Source of the DNA: Caldifarciminota bacterium
Lineage (GTDB): Bacteria; Hydrothermota; 32-111; QNBC01
Assembly (NCBI GenBank): GCA_023132105.1
Contig: JAGLYS010000313.1
Location: 1 to 11,661, forward strand
Reading direction: 5' to 3'
Length of the DNA: 11,661 nucleotides
Shown here one piece after another: positions 1 through 6,096 of this stretch; positions within the stretch are counted from its first letter, which is position 1; every line of letters begins with the position of its first letter. The notes beneath the pieces were generated by a model. It ran no database searches and was not told the origin of the DNA. It saw nothing but the letters and a program-made list of their open reading frames with translations. Position numbers and translations under genes: made by a program.

Positions 1-135
1 GAATTACACTAAGAGAGGGGGAATAATTTTTATCTTGATTTCACAAATTTGTAGCGAATTACACGAAGATAATAGGGCAGACACAGGGGTCTGCCCCTAC
101 AATTTCACGAATTGAAAATTAATTTCACGAAAGAG
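1..135. repeat. Degenerate short direct repeats in intergenic DNA
   Basis: This gene-free stretch contains several copies of short related words. 'gaattacac' occurs at 2-10 (with the preceding g at 1) and again at 56-64, each followed by an aaga-like tail. 'aatttcacga' occurs exactly at 101-110 and 121-130, with a diverged copy 'gatttcacaaa' near 39-49. The words resemble each other (gaat-t-cacgaa), as in the decayed tandem 'cacgaatt' filler seen between genes in many uncultured bacterial genomes. No open frame here resembles a protein. Function is unknown. The repetition is directly visible; the family link is from general recollection. Confidence 0.5.
75..96. repeat. Short perfect palindrome (gggcagac / gtctgccc)
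   Basis: An 8-bp perfect inverted repeat, gggcagac at 75-82 and gtctgccc at 89-96, flanks a 6-nt loop. It is followed by a short ctac tail. It is GC-rich against the AT-rich background and is not followed by a T-tract on either strand, so it is not a convincing terminator. It resembles the dispersed 'ggggcagac...gtctgcccc' palindromes seen in many bacterial intergenic regions. Confidence 0.55.
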
Positions 136-150
136 TAATATCATTTAACT

Positions 151-174
151 TTCCCTCCCACTGGCGGGAGGGAA
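151..174. repeat. GC-rich hairpin repeat (9-bp stem)
   Basis: The arms ttccctccc (151-159) and gggagggaa (166-174) are perfectly complementary around a 6-nt actggc loop. The purine/pyrimidine-skewed stem is typical of dispersed 'ccctccc...gggaggg' intergenic repeats. Neither side has the T-run expected of an intrinsic terminator, and no gene end lies next to it within the window. It is therefore listed as a repeat and not a terminator. Confidence 0.55.
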
Positions 175-198
175 TTGAAGAGAGGGGAAAATTGACTG

Positions 199-275
199 TG
201 TCATTGCGAACGAAGTGAAGCAATCCCAATAGAGTAAATGTAGATTGCTTCGTCGTTTCACTCCTCGCAATGACA
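199..275. repeat. REP-like palindromic element (tcattgcga...tcgcaatga family)
   Basis: The left arm starts tgtcattgcgaacgaag at 199 and ends gcaatc at 225. The right arm runs from gattgcttcg at 243 to ctcgcaatgaca at 275. The two arms are imperfect reverse complements, with a 6-nt length difference and a 17-nt AT-rich centre. This is the widely dispersed palindrome whose chance translation gives the peptide string IARSETTKQS, a familiar artefact in protein databases. Here that frame lies on the minus strand (125-310) and should not be annotated as a gene. The element sits about 65 nt upstream of the folB promoter -35 box. Whether it is a mobilised REP/MITE or has a regulatory role cannot be told from one copy. 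Confidence 0.8.
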
Positions 276-339
276 ATGAAGGGTTTCCTTAAACTGTTTA
301 TTATATCCATACATATCTTCTCCTGTATGAATCATCTAT

Positions 340-367
340 TTGACATAAAAACCTAATTTGATATAAT
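340..367 (+). promoter_or_regulatory. Sigma70-type promoter of the folB operon
   Basis: The -35 box TTGACA (340-345) and the -10 box TATAAT (362-367) both match consensus exactly and are separated by 16 nt. A TG at 359-360 gives an extended -10 (TGnTATAAT). The predicted transcription start, about 6-7 nt after the -10, falls at or within a base or two of the folB ATG (374). The transcript is therefore likely leaderless. No Shine-Dalgarno-like purine run precedes that ATG. Confidence 0.85.
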
Positions 368-373
368 ACTTTT

Positions 374-706
374 ATGATTAAATTTCAAATAAATGGTATG
401 AAAATATATGGCTTTCATGGTGTTCTTGAAGAAGAGAGAGAAATAGGGCAATTTTTCAGTATCGATATTGAATATACGATAAGAAATGAGAAGCCATATC
501 CTGATTATACGGGAATAGTACAAAGGGCAAGTGAAGTTTTCCTTGAGTTTAAATATAATTACCTTGAAGAGATTACGGAAACAATATGTAATAAATTACT
601 CTCCGAATTTAAAATAGAGAATATAAAAGTAACGACACGGAAGTTACACCCTCCTATCAATGTAAGCTTGGATAATATTTCTTGTATAATTGAAAAGGGT
701 AAATGA
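374..706 (+). CDS. folB: Dihydroneopterin aldolase
   Basis: This enzyme cleaves 7,8-dihydroneopterin to 6-hydroxymethyl-7,8-dihydropterin and glycolaldehyde in cytosolic folate synthesis. The 110-residue protein covers the whole single-domain family. It opens with the usual beta-strand and YGFHGV segment (residues 12-17), then the acidic GVLEEERE stretch (16-23) that supplies a substrate-binding glutamate. A second conserved Glu lies in NYLEEIT (62-68). Near the C-terminus KLHPPI (90-95) carries the catalytic lysine, K90, equivalent to the KPxxPI motif. The ATG at 374 is chosen because the first strand aligns from residue 1 and the next Met (residue 9) would remove it. The start has no Shine-Dalgarno and lies at the predicted transcription start. 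The stop overlaps the folK ATG by 4 nt (ATGA). Identification is firm from motifs and the folK neighbour. Confidence 0.93.
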   Translation: MIKFQINGMKIYGFHGVLEEEREIGQFFSIDIEYTIRNEKPYPDYTGIVQRASEVFLEFKYNYLEEITETICNKLLSEFKIENIKVTTRKLHPPINVSLDNISCIIEKGK

Positions 707-1206
707 AAAATGCAATCTTATCTATAGGTTCAAATTTGGGAAACAGAATCGAATTTCTAAAATCTTCAATAAAAAACATAAGGTTATTAGCAAACACTAC
801 TATAACTAATGTATCCGATGTTTATGAAACGGACCCAATTGGTGTAAGTAAACAGAGTAATTATTTAAACTGTATAGTTTATTTGAAAACAGATTTTTCT
901 CCTTATGACTTACTTACTGAAATTAACGGAATTGAAAAAATGTATAAGAGAGAGAGAAGGATAAAATGGGGACCAAGAACACTGGATATAGATATTATTG
1001 ATTATGACAATAAAATAGTAAATACCGAACAACTTACATTGCCACATCCAAGAATGCATAAAAGAAGATTTGTATTACTTCCAATGACTGAAATAAACCC
1101 CGATTATATTCACCCGCTTTATAAAATTTCTCTCTTTACAATGTTAAAAAAGACAGAAAAACAAAAATGTGTTAAAATAAATATGGAGAATTGGTATAAT
1201 GAATAA
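703..1206 (+). CDS. folK: 2-amino-4-hydroxy-6-hydroxymethyldihydropteridine pyrophosphokinase
   Basis: HPPK transfers pyrophosphate from ATP to 6-hydroxymethyl-7,8-dihydropterin, the FolB product, to make the substrate of dihydropteroate synthase. The 167-residue length is normal. Visible motifs are GSNLGNR (9-15), the YETDPIG pterin-side motif (41-47), YLN (54-56), and the signature RRIKWGPRTLDIDI (85-98), with the two Mg-binding aspartates D95 and D97. LPHPRMHKRRFVLLP (113-127) completes the active site. The start overlaps the folB stop by 4 nt. Only a weak aaaaggg-like Shine-Dalgarno precedes it, so translation is probably coupled to folB. The 3' end overlaps the next gene by 8 nt. folP, the next pathway gene, is not in the window. 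Confidence 0.96.
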   Translation: MKNAILSIGSNLGNRIEFLKSSIKNIRLLANTTITNVSDVYETDPIGVSKQSNYLNCIVYLKTDFSPYDLLTEINGIEKMYKRERRIKWGPRTLDIDIIDYDNKIVNTEQLTLPHPRMHKRRFVLLPMTEINPDYIHPLYKISLFTMLKKTEKQKCVKINMENWYNE

Positions 1207-1846
1207 AAGATTTATAACAATTGAAGGAGTTATAGGAGCAGGCAAGACAACACTATCTGAATTAATCGCAAATTATTATAATGCCGAGTTAATATTAGAA
1301 GAGGTTGAAACAAATCCATTTCTTTCAAAATTTTATAAGAATAGAAAAGAATACGCATTTCAAACACAATTATATTTTCTCCTTTCACGCTTTAAACAAA
1401 CACAGGAATCAAAGCAGTTGAATCTTTTTAAGAACATCGTAGTTTCGGATTATTTATTTCATAAGGATTGGATATTTGCAGAAATAAATCTTAATGAGAA
1501 TGAATTTGCTATGTATAAATCCATTTACAATCTGATGAAAAGTCAAATACCTTCTCCGGACATCGTTATCTATCTTCAGGCATCATTAGATACTCTTATT
1601 AACCATATTCGACTTAGAGATAGATCGTTTGAAAACAATATAAATCATGAATATCTTAAAATATTGATTGAGAAGTATAATGAGTATTTTTTTAAATATT
1701 CGGATTCTCCATTGATTGTAATAAACATCGATAAAATCGATTTCAATAGTAATAAATTTGATTTTAAATATTTCATAGATGAGATTGAATCTGATTTTAA
1801 TGGTAAAAAATTTCTATCGTATAATTTGGACATTGAGGGACAATAG
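1199..1846 (+). CDS. Deoxynucleoside kinase (dGK/dAK/dCK family)
   Basis: This is a cytosolic kinase that uses ATP to phosphorylate deoxynucleosides for salvage. The 215-residue protein has the P-loop GVIGAGKTT (10-18) and the base-side EEVETNPFL motif (34-42). FQTQLYFLLSRF (54-65) and SDYLFHKDWIFA (83-94) follow; the latter stands in for the catalytic E/DRS region. The arginine-rich lid RLRDRSFE (138-145) contacts ATP phosphates. These are hallmarks of the bacterial deoxyadenosine/deoxyguanosine kinase branch, but the exact base preference cannot be read from sequence. A GGAG Shine-Dalgarno at 1185-1188 lies inside the folK end. The start overlaps folK by 8 nt and the stop shares one base with the panC GTG. 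A kinase of this family next to folK is a pairing I recall from Bacteroidetes-like genomes. Confidence 0.9.
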   Translation: MNKRFITIEGVIGAGKTTLSELIANYYNAELILEEVETNPFLSKFYKNRKEYAFQTQLYFLLSRFKQTQESKQLNLFKNIVVSDYLFHKDWIFAEINLNENEFAMYKSIYNLMKSQIPSPDIVIYLQASLDTLINHIRLRDRSFENNINHEYLKILIEKYNEYFFKYSDSPLIVINIDKIDFNSNKFDFKYFIDEIESDFNGKKFLSYNLDIEGQ

Positions 1847-2688
1847 TGAGAACAATAACTGATATTAAAGAGATGCAAAATTATTCGAAAGAGCAGAAAA
1901 GAAATCGCAAGATAATTGCATTTGTCCCGACAATGGGAAATTTACATGCAGGACATATAAGCCTTGTTAAAACTGCCAAAAGAAAATGTGATATACTTGT
2001 TGTAAGTCTTTTTGTGAACCCTACTCAGTTTGGGGCTGGGGAAGATTTCGACAGCTACCCGAGAATATTCAAAGAAGATATAATAAAATTAGAGAGAGAA
2101 GGTGTTGATATAATTTTTTATCCATCCGAGAAAGAGATGTATGAGAATTCTAAAACATCTGTATATGTAGATGAATATTCTTCTATATTATGTGGGATTT
2201 CCCGCCCTTCTCACTTTCGGGGAGTAACAACTGTCGTAGCTAAATTGTTCAATATTGTCAAACCTGATATTGTATTATTTGGAGAAAAGGATGCTCAGCA
2301 AGCTTTTATAATCAGAAAAATGGTAAAGGACCTTAATTTCGATATAACGATAGAGACGAGAGAAATAATCAGAGAATCCAATGGGTTGGCAATGAGTTCA
2401 AGAAACAGTTATCTTACGGATATTCAAAGAAAACAAGCATCTCATATATATAAAAGCCTTATCGGAGCAAAAGATCTAATTAGGAATGGTGAAAGAGATA
2501 TTGAAAACATCAAGAATTATATATGTAAAATAATTAAAGATAGCGGTATAGAAAAAATTGAATATATAGAAATTGTCGATGATAATAACTTTAACTTGAT
2601 AGATTCGATAAATGGTTCCGTTAGAATTCTAATAGCAATCTATGTCGGCAAAACACGCCTGATAGACAACATAAAGGTGGATGTGTGA
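1846..2688 (+). CDS. panC: Pantoate--beta-alanine ligase (pantothenate synthetase)
   Basis: PanC adenylates pantoate and joins it to beta-alanine to give pantothenate, the precursor of coenzyme A. The 280-residue length is standard. The nucleotidyltransferase fold is marked by VPTMGNLHAGH (27-37), with H34 and H37 as the HxGH pair. LFVNPTQFG (55-63) and YPR (71-73) follow. RPSHFRGVTTVVAKLFNIV (120-138) binds pantoate, and FGEKDAQQ (145-152) is conserved. MSSRN (183-187) is the KMSKS-like loop. The start codon is GTG, overlapping the previous TAG by one base, with a gaggg Shine-Dalgarno at 1835-1839, 6 nt upstream. The stop overlaps the glmU GTG by 4 nt. panB is absent from the window. Confidence 0.96.
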   Translation: MRTITDIKEMQNYSKEQKRNRKIIAFVPTMGNLHAGHISLVKTAKRKCDILVVSLFVNPTQFGAGEDFDSYPRIFKEDIIKLEREGVDIIFYPSEKEMYENSKTSVYVDEYSSILCGISRPSHFRGVTTVVAKLFNIVKPDIVLFGEKDAQQAFIIRKMVKDLNFDITIETREIIRESNGLAMSSRNSYLTDIQRKQASHIYKSLIGAKDLIRNGERDIENIKNYICKIIKDSGIEKIEYIEIVDDNNFNLIDSINGSVRILIAIYVGKTRLIDNIKVDV

Positions 2689-3632
2689 AAAAAGCGATTA
2701 TTCTCGCTGCTGGACTTGGGAAAAGGATGAAATCAGACAAACCCAAGGTAATGCATAAGATTTTAGGAAAACCGATGCTTGAGTATGTCATTGAATCTTC
2801 TAAAAAAGCAGGCATCGATAAACAAATAATAATCGTTGGGAATAAAAAAGAGGAGATAATCGATTATTTTGGGAATGATTTGATTTATATGGAACAAAGA
2901 AATTTACTTGGTACCGGTGATGCTATAAAATCAGCTGTTGAACAAATAGATGATAGCGATACAATTATTATACTGTGTGGTGATGCCCCCTGTATAACAA
3001 GCGAAACATTAAAGAAAGCCCTTTTGTTTCATAATTCTCAAGATATTTCCTGCACACTTCTTACAGCTATCGTTGATAATCCGTACGGTTATGGACGAGT
3101 AATAGAATATAATGATTATGTAACGGAAATAATAGAGGAAAAGGATGCAAACGAGAAAATAGGGAGAATCAAATCCGTTAACTCAGGATTTTATATTTTT
3201 AATGGGAAAACCCTAAAAGAGAGTCTTTCCTACTTGAATGACAATAACACTCAGAGAGAATACTATCTTACAGATACCATTTCTATACTAAACAATAAAT
3301 TAAATAAAAGAGTAAAATCTTTTAGGATAGATGATCCATTTGAAATGACAGGTATAAATGATAGAAACCGGCTTTCTCTCGTAGAGACAACTATGTTGAA
3401 CAATTTGAAAAAAGAATTAATGATATCAGGTGTTACATTACATCTTCCCGAAACAATATATATCGAAAAAGATGTAATAATTGAAAAAGATGTTGAGATA
3501 TATCCTAATGTCACTATTCAGGGAAAATCTGTTATTCATAAAGGAACGATTATAAATGCCGGTTCTTTTATAAAAGATGCCAATATCGAACAAAACAGTT
3601 ATATTAAGGCAAATACAAAAATCGATGGTTAA
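2685..3632 (+). CDS. glmU: UDP-N-acetylglucosamine pyrophosphorylase, GlmU lacking most of the acetyltransferase domain
   Basis: The N-terminal domain makes UDP-GlcNAc from GlcNAc-1-phosphate and UTP for peptidoglycan and lipid A. Visible are LAAGLGKRMKSDKPKV (7-22; K21 is the nucleotide-site lysine), LLGTGDA (74-80), the Mg-binding CGDAP (98-102, D100), GYGRVIE (135-141), EEKD (151-154), NSGFYIF (166-172), REYYLTD (191-197) and TGIND (222-226, N225). A linker helix and about 65 residues of left-handed beta-helix follow (around 248-315), and then the protein stops. Full GlmU is about 450 residues; the acetyl-CoA site and catalytic histidine, near 360 in E. coli, are missing. The stop is overlapped by 8 nt by the next gene, which carries no hexapeptide repeats, so a simple frameshift does not explain the loss. 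The start is GTG with an aaaggtgg Shine-Dalgarno just before it. Uridylyltransferase activity is well supported; acetyltransferase activity is not. Confidence 0.9.
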   Translation: MKKAIILAAGLGKRMKSDKPKVMHKILGKPMLEYVIESSKKAGIDKQIIIVGNKKEEIIDYFGNDLIYMEQRNLLGTGDAIKSAVEQIDDSDTIIILCGDAPCITSETLKKALLFHNSQDISCTLLTAIVDNPYGYGRVIEYNDYVTEIIEEKDANEKIGRIKSVNSGFYIFNGKTLKESLSYLNDNNTQREYYLTDTISILNNKLNKRVKSFRIDDPFEMTGINDRNRLSLVETTMLNNLKKELMISGVTLHLPETIYIEKDVIIEKDVEIYPNVTIQGKSVIHKGTIINAGSFIKDANIEQNSYIKANTKIDG

Positions 3633-4083
3633 AAAGAGGAAGAAGAAAAAACCTGATCATTTAAAACCTATTACTGTTTTTTTAATATTTCTTGTTATAC
3701 TAATATTTTTTTCCATATTTTTAAGAATTACACATCTACCAACCAGAAGACAGGAAACTGAAATATTTAAGAAATCTTTCACTATAGATGTTCAAAATGC
3801 ATGTGGTGAGGATGGTATTGCATCCTTGTTTTCTCGTTGCTTGAAAAATGCAGGATTTGATGTTATAAATATAGGTAATTTTAATGAAGTTGAAGAACGA
3901 TCGTATATTATATCAAAGGCAGGGTTGCCTAAAAGGAAAACCAATTTTATATCATCCATTATAGGAATTGATTCTATTATGGTTGATACTTTAAACTGTT
4001 TCTTATTCGATTTAACAATTATTCTCGGAAGAGATTATATTAAGAAATCTCATCTGTTTATAAGGAGGTACAGTGGAAATTAG
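3625..4083 (+). CDS. Membrane-anchored LytR_C-domain protein of unknown function
   Basis: The 152-residue protein starts with a very basic stretch (KKRKKKK, residues 3-9), then one transmembrane helix (about 15-34), then a soluble domain (about 53-138) predicted outside the cytoplasm. The domain begins with a strand like VQNACGEDGIASLFSRCL (56-73), continues GFDVINIGNFNE (77-88) and ends with FDLTIILGRDY (128-138). That layout and ending fit the LytR_C (LytR/CpsA/Psr C-terminal) family, here standing alone without the catalytic LCP domain. The ATG at 3625 is chosen over an in-frame ATG at 3577, because the earlier start would put 16 residues deep inside glmU and ahead of the basic/TM start. 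It overlaps glmU by 8 nt and lacks a clear Shine-Dalgarno, so translation is probably coupled. LytR_C proteins next to rsfS are a recurring arrangement. The molecular role is unknown. Confidence 0.7.
   Translation: MVKKRKKKKPDHLKPITVFLIFLVILIFFSIFLRITHLPTRRQETEIFKKSFTIDVQNACGEDGIASLFSRCLKNAGFDVINIGNFNEVEERSYIISKAGLPKRKTNFISSIIGIDSIMVDTLNCFLFDLTIILGRDYIKKSHLFIRRYSGN
4062..4075 (+). promoter_or_regulatory. Strong Shine-Dalgarno fixing the rsfS GTG start
   Basis: AAGGAGGT at 4062-4069 is an almost full complement of the 16S anti-SD, located just ahead of GTG at 4073-4075 (4 nt between AGGAGG and the start). It lies inside the end of the upstream gene. It supports a GTG start that overlaps that gene by 11 nt, and suggests rsfS is translated more strongly than its neighbours. 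Confidence 0.8.
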
Positions 4084-4438
4084 TAAAATAGACCAAAGGG
4101 AGGGCATTGAAAATATTGTAAAGTTTGCAATTGAGAAAAAGCCCCTATCAATAAAGGTATTGAATGTAGGGAAGCAAACTTTAATAACAGATTACTTTAT
4201 AATAATAATGGGTAGTACCAATATCCATCTAAGAGCAATTGCAGATAATATAAAGGAAAATACAAAAAAATACGGTTCAAATGTATGGCATGTGGAAGGA
4301 TATGAAAATGGAAAATGGATACTTCTCGATTATGTGGATATTGTGGTTCATATATTCGATGAGAATACTTATTATTATTATGACATAGAATCACTTTGGG
4401 GTGATGTTCCAAAGGAAACAATAGAACTTGAGGATTGA
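4073..4438 (+). CDS. rsfS: Ribosomal silencing factor RsfS
   Basis: RsfS (Iojap/DUF143 family) binds ribosomal protein uL14 on the 50S subunit and blocks 30S joining when nutrients are short. The 121-residue length is normal. The conserved core is visible: TDYFIIIMGSTNIHLRAIAD (39-58), then HVEGYENGKWILLDYVDIVVH (about 73-93), then YYDIESLWGD, near the C-terminus, matching the family's R-x-Y-x-LE-x-LW ending. The start is GTG with the best Shine-Dalgarno in this operon. The gene overlaps the LytR_C gene by 11 nt and ends 2 nt before the argS ATG. Identification is firm from motifs; the regulatory role is from the family. Confidence 0.95.
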   Translation: MEISKIDQREGIENIVKFAIEKKPLSIKVLNVGKQTLITDYFIIIMGSTNIHLRAIADNIKENTKKYGSNVWHVEGYENGKWILLDYVDIVVHIFDENTYYYYDIESLWGDVPKETIELED

Positions 4439-4440
4439 AT

Positions 4441-6078
4441 ATGATAAAAACCTTTATTTCTGAATCAATCAAGGAAGCTGTGAAATCGGCATATAATATC
4501 GAATTAGAAATCGAACCAACTATTACCGAATCATCCGAGGAAAAATTCGGAGATTACTCTACACAAATATCTTTTCAACTATCTAAATTATTACGGAAAA
4601 ACCCGAATTCAATCGCTGAATATTTGAAAGACATTCTTAAATCCAATAATTATTTTGATAGAGTGGATGTAGTTGGTGGATATATAAATTTCTTCGTAAA
4701 TATCAACTCATACCATCGAGCTATCGGAAAGGTCATTGAAGCAGGAGAAAATTACAGCAAAAAAAGATATATTGGAAATGAAAAAATACTAATTGAATTT
4801 GTAAGCTCAAATCCTACAGGTCCGATGGTAATAGTAAATGCAAGAGCTGCTGCTATAGGGGATTCTTTAATTAGAATATTGAACTGGAGAGGATTTAGAG
4901 CATTTAGTGAATTTTATGTCAATGATAGTGGGAATCAGGTAAAACTGCTCGGACTTTCATGTAATGCGATATATAAGCAATTAAACGGGAAAAACGCAGA
5001 AATCCCTAAAAACGGATATCATGGAAAATATCTCGTAGATTTTGTTAAATCGGTAAGTGAAAATAATCCGGATCTAGAAAATATGAATGATGATGAAATA
5101 GATAAATTTTTGGGAGAAAAATCAGTTAAATATTTTCACGATTTACAGATAGAAAGTCTAAAGAATTTTAGAGTGAATTTTGATTATATAATACATGAAA
5201 AAAGCATAAGGGAAGAGAATTTACCTGAATTTATCGTAAAACGATTAAGAGAGAATAATCTTTTATACACCAAAGAAAATGCAATATTCTTTAAATCAAC
5301 CGCTTTCGGGGATGACAAAGATCGTCCAATAATAAAAAGCAATGGGGAATATGCATATATTCTCCCTGATGCCGCATATCATGAAGATAAGATGAGGAGA
5401 GGATTCGATTACTTAATAGACATTTTCGGACCTGATCATCATGGTTATAAAAAAAGGCTCAAAGCCATATTTCATGCGATTGGTTACAATCCTGATCACC
5501 TTGAAATAATTTTACATCAGATGGTAAATCTCACTAATGAAGGGAATAAAATAAGAATGTCCAAGAGAAAAGGATATATTGTTTCACTTGATGACCTTAT
5601 AGATGATATCGGTAAAGATGCAGCAAGATTTTTCTTTGTATTAAGGAAAGTAAATTCACACCTTGATTTTGATCTCGAATTGGCAAAACAGAAAACAGAA
5701 GAGAATCCTGTTTACTATGTTCAATATGCACATGCAAGAATATCCAGTATTATTAGATTTGCCGAAGAAAAAGGGATAAATCTTGCCGAAAAGCCTGACA
5801 TTTCAACTCTCGGAAAAGAGAAGGAATTGATGTTGATAAAGAAAATTATACAATTCCCTGAAATTCTGGATGATGTAATTTCACACAGGGAACCATCGAT
5901 TTTACCACGTTATCTTATTGAATTGTCTTCGAAATTCCATAGTTTTTATAATGATATTAGGGTTGTTACAGATGATAAGGAACTTACAAGAGCAAGAATT
6001 ACTCTTATAAAAACCGTTAAAAGCACCCTGAAAATTGGATTAGACTTAATCGGAGTCGATGCACCTGAAAAAATGTAA
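4441..6078 (+). CDS. argS: Arginine--tRNA ligase with degenerate HIGH motif
   Basis: This class I synthetase charges tRNA-Arg. The 545 residues show the N-terminal tRNA D-loop-binding domain (EKFGDYSTQISFQLSKLL, 34-51), then the Rossmann core: FVSSNPTGP (120-128), EFYVNDSGNQ (157-166), YILPDAAYHEDK (306-317), FGPDHHGY (329-336) and the KMSKS-type loop IRMSKRKG (371-378). The C-terminal DALR anticodon domain starts at ENPVYYVQYAHAR (421-433) and ends LDLIGVDAPEKM. The normal HVGHAR/HIGH motif reads VIVNAR (130-135), so both histidines are replaced. The surrounding motif is intact, so this is a variant and not obvious decay. The ATG at 4441 is preferred to the TTG at 4435, because the GAGG at 4430-4433 is 7 nt from the ATG but only 1 nt from the TTG. 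It is the last operon gene and faces lpd with 16 nt between them. Confidence 0.95.
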   Translation: MIKTFISESIKEAVKSAYNIELEIEPTITESSEEKFGDYSTQISFQLSKLLRKNPNSIAEYLKDILKSNNYFDRVDVVGGYINFFVNINSYHRAIGKVIEAGENYSKKRYIGNEKILIEFVSSNPTGPMVIVNARAAAIGDSLIRILNWRGFRAFSEFYVNDSGNQVKLLGLSCNAIYKQLNGKNAEIPKNGYHGKYLVDFVKSVSENNPDLENMNDDEIDKFLGEKSVKYFHDLQIESLKNFRVNFDYIIHEKSIREENLPEFIVKRLRENNLLYTKENAIFFKSTAFGDDKDRPIIKSNGEYAYILPDAAYHEDKMRRGFDYLIDIFGPDHHGYKKRLKAIFHAIGYNPDHLEIILHQMVNLTNEGNKIRMSKRKGYIVSLDDLIDDIGKDAARFFFVLRKVNSHLDFDLELAKQKTEENPVYYVQYAHARISSIIRFAEEKGINLAEKPDISTLGKEKELMLIKKIIQFPEILDDVISHREPSILPRYLIELSSKFHSFYNDIRVVTDDKELTRARITLIKTVKSTLKIGLDLIGVDAPEKM

Positions 6079-6096
6079 ATTCAATTTCATTGAATT
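6066..6096 (-). terminator. Weak candidate terminator between convergent argS and lpd
   Basis: An AT-rich perfect inverted repeat, aattcaat (6078-6085) and attgaatt (6089-6096), has a 3-nt loop and lies between the stop codons of argS and lpd. Reading the minus strand, it is followed after a few bases by a run of six T (complement of 6068-6073), inside the argS 3' end. The stem has a single GC pair, so it would be weak. It may terminate lpd transcription, but this is tentative. No T-tract follows it on the plus strand. Confidence 0.25.

Noticed and set aside
151..174. GC-rich hairpin as a terminator of an upstream gene
   Set aside because: No T-tract on either side and no adjacent gene end is visible; it fits a dispersed repeat better.
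125..310. 61-codon minus-strand frame containing IARSETTKQS
   Set aside because: It is the chance translation of the REP-like palindrome and flanking repeats, a known database artefact, with no Shine-Dalgarno or family.
1..373. CRISPR array in the repeat-rich left end
   Set aside because: The repeats are of different kinds and unevenly spaced; there are no regular direct repeats with unique spacers and no cas genes.
3577..3624. Earlier in-frame ATG for the LytR_C gene
   Set aside because: It would add 16 residues inside glmU that do not resemble the family; the basic stretch and transmembrane helix begin at the 3625 ATG.
3577..4083. Frameshift in glmU with the acetyltransferase domain continuing in another frame
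   Set aside because: The overlapping downstream frame encodes a basic tail, a transmembrane helix and a LytR_C domain, with no hexapeptide repeats.
4435..4440. TTG two codons upstream as the argS start
   Set aside because: The GAGG motif is only 1 nt from TTG but 7 nt from the ATG at 4441, which is also the commoner start codon.
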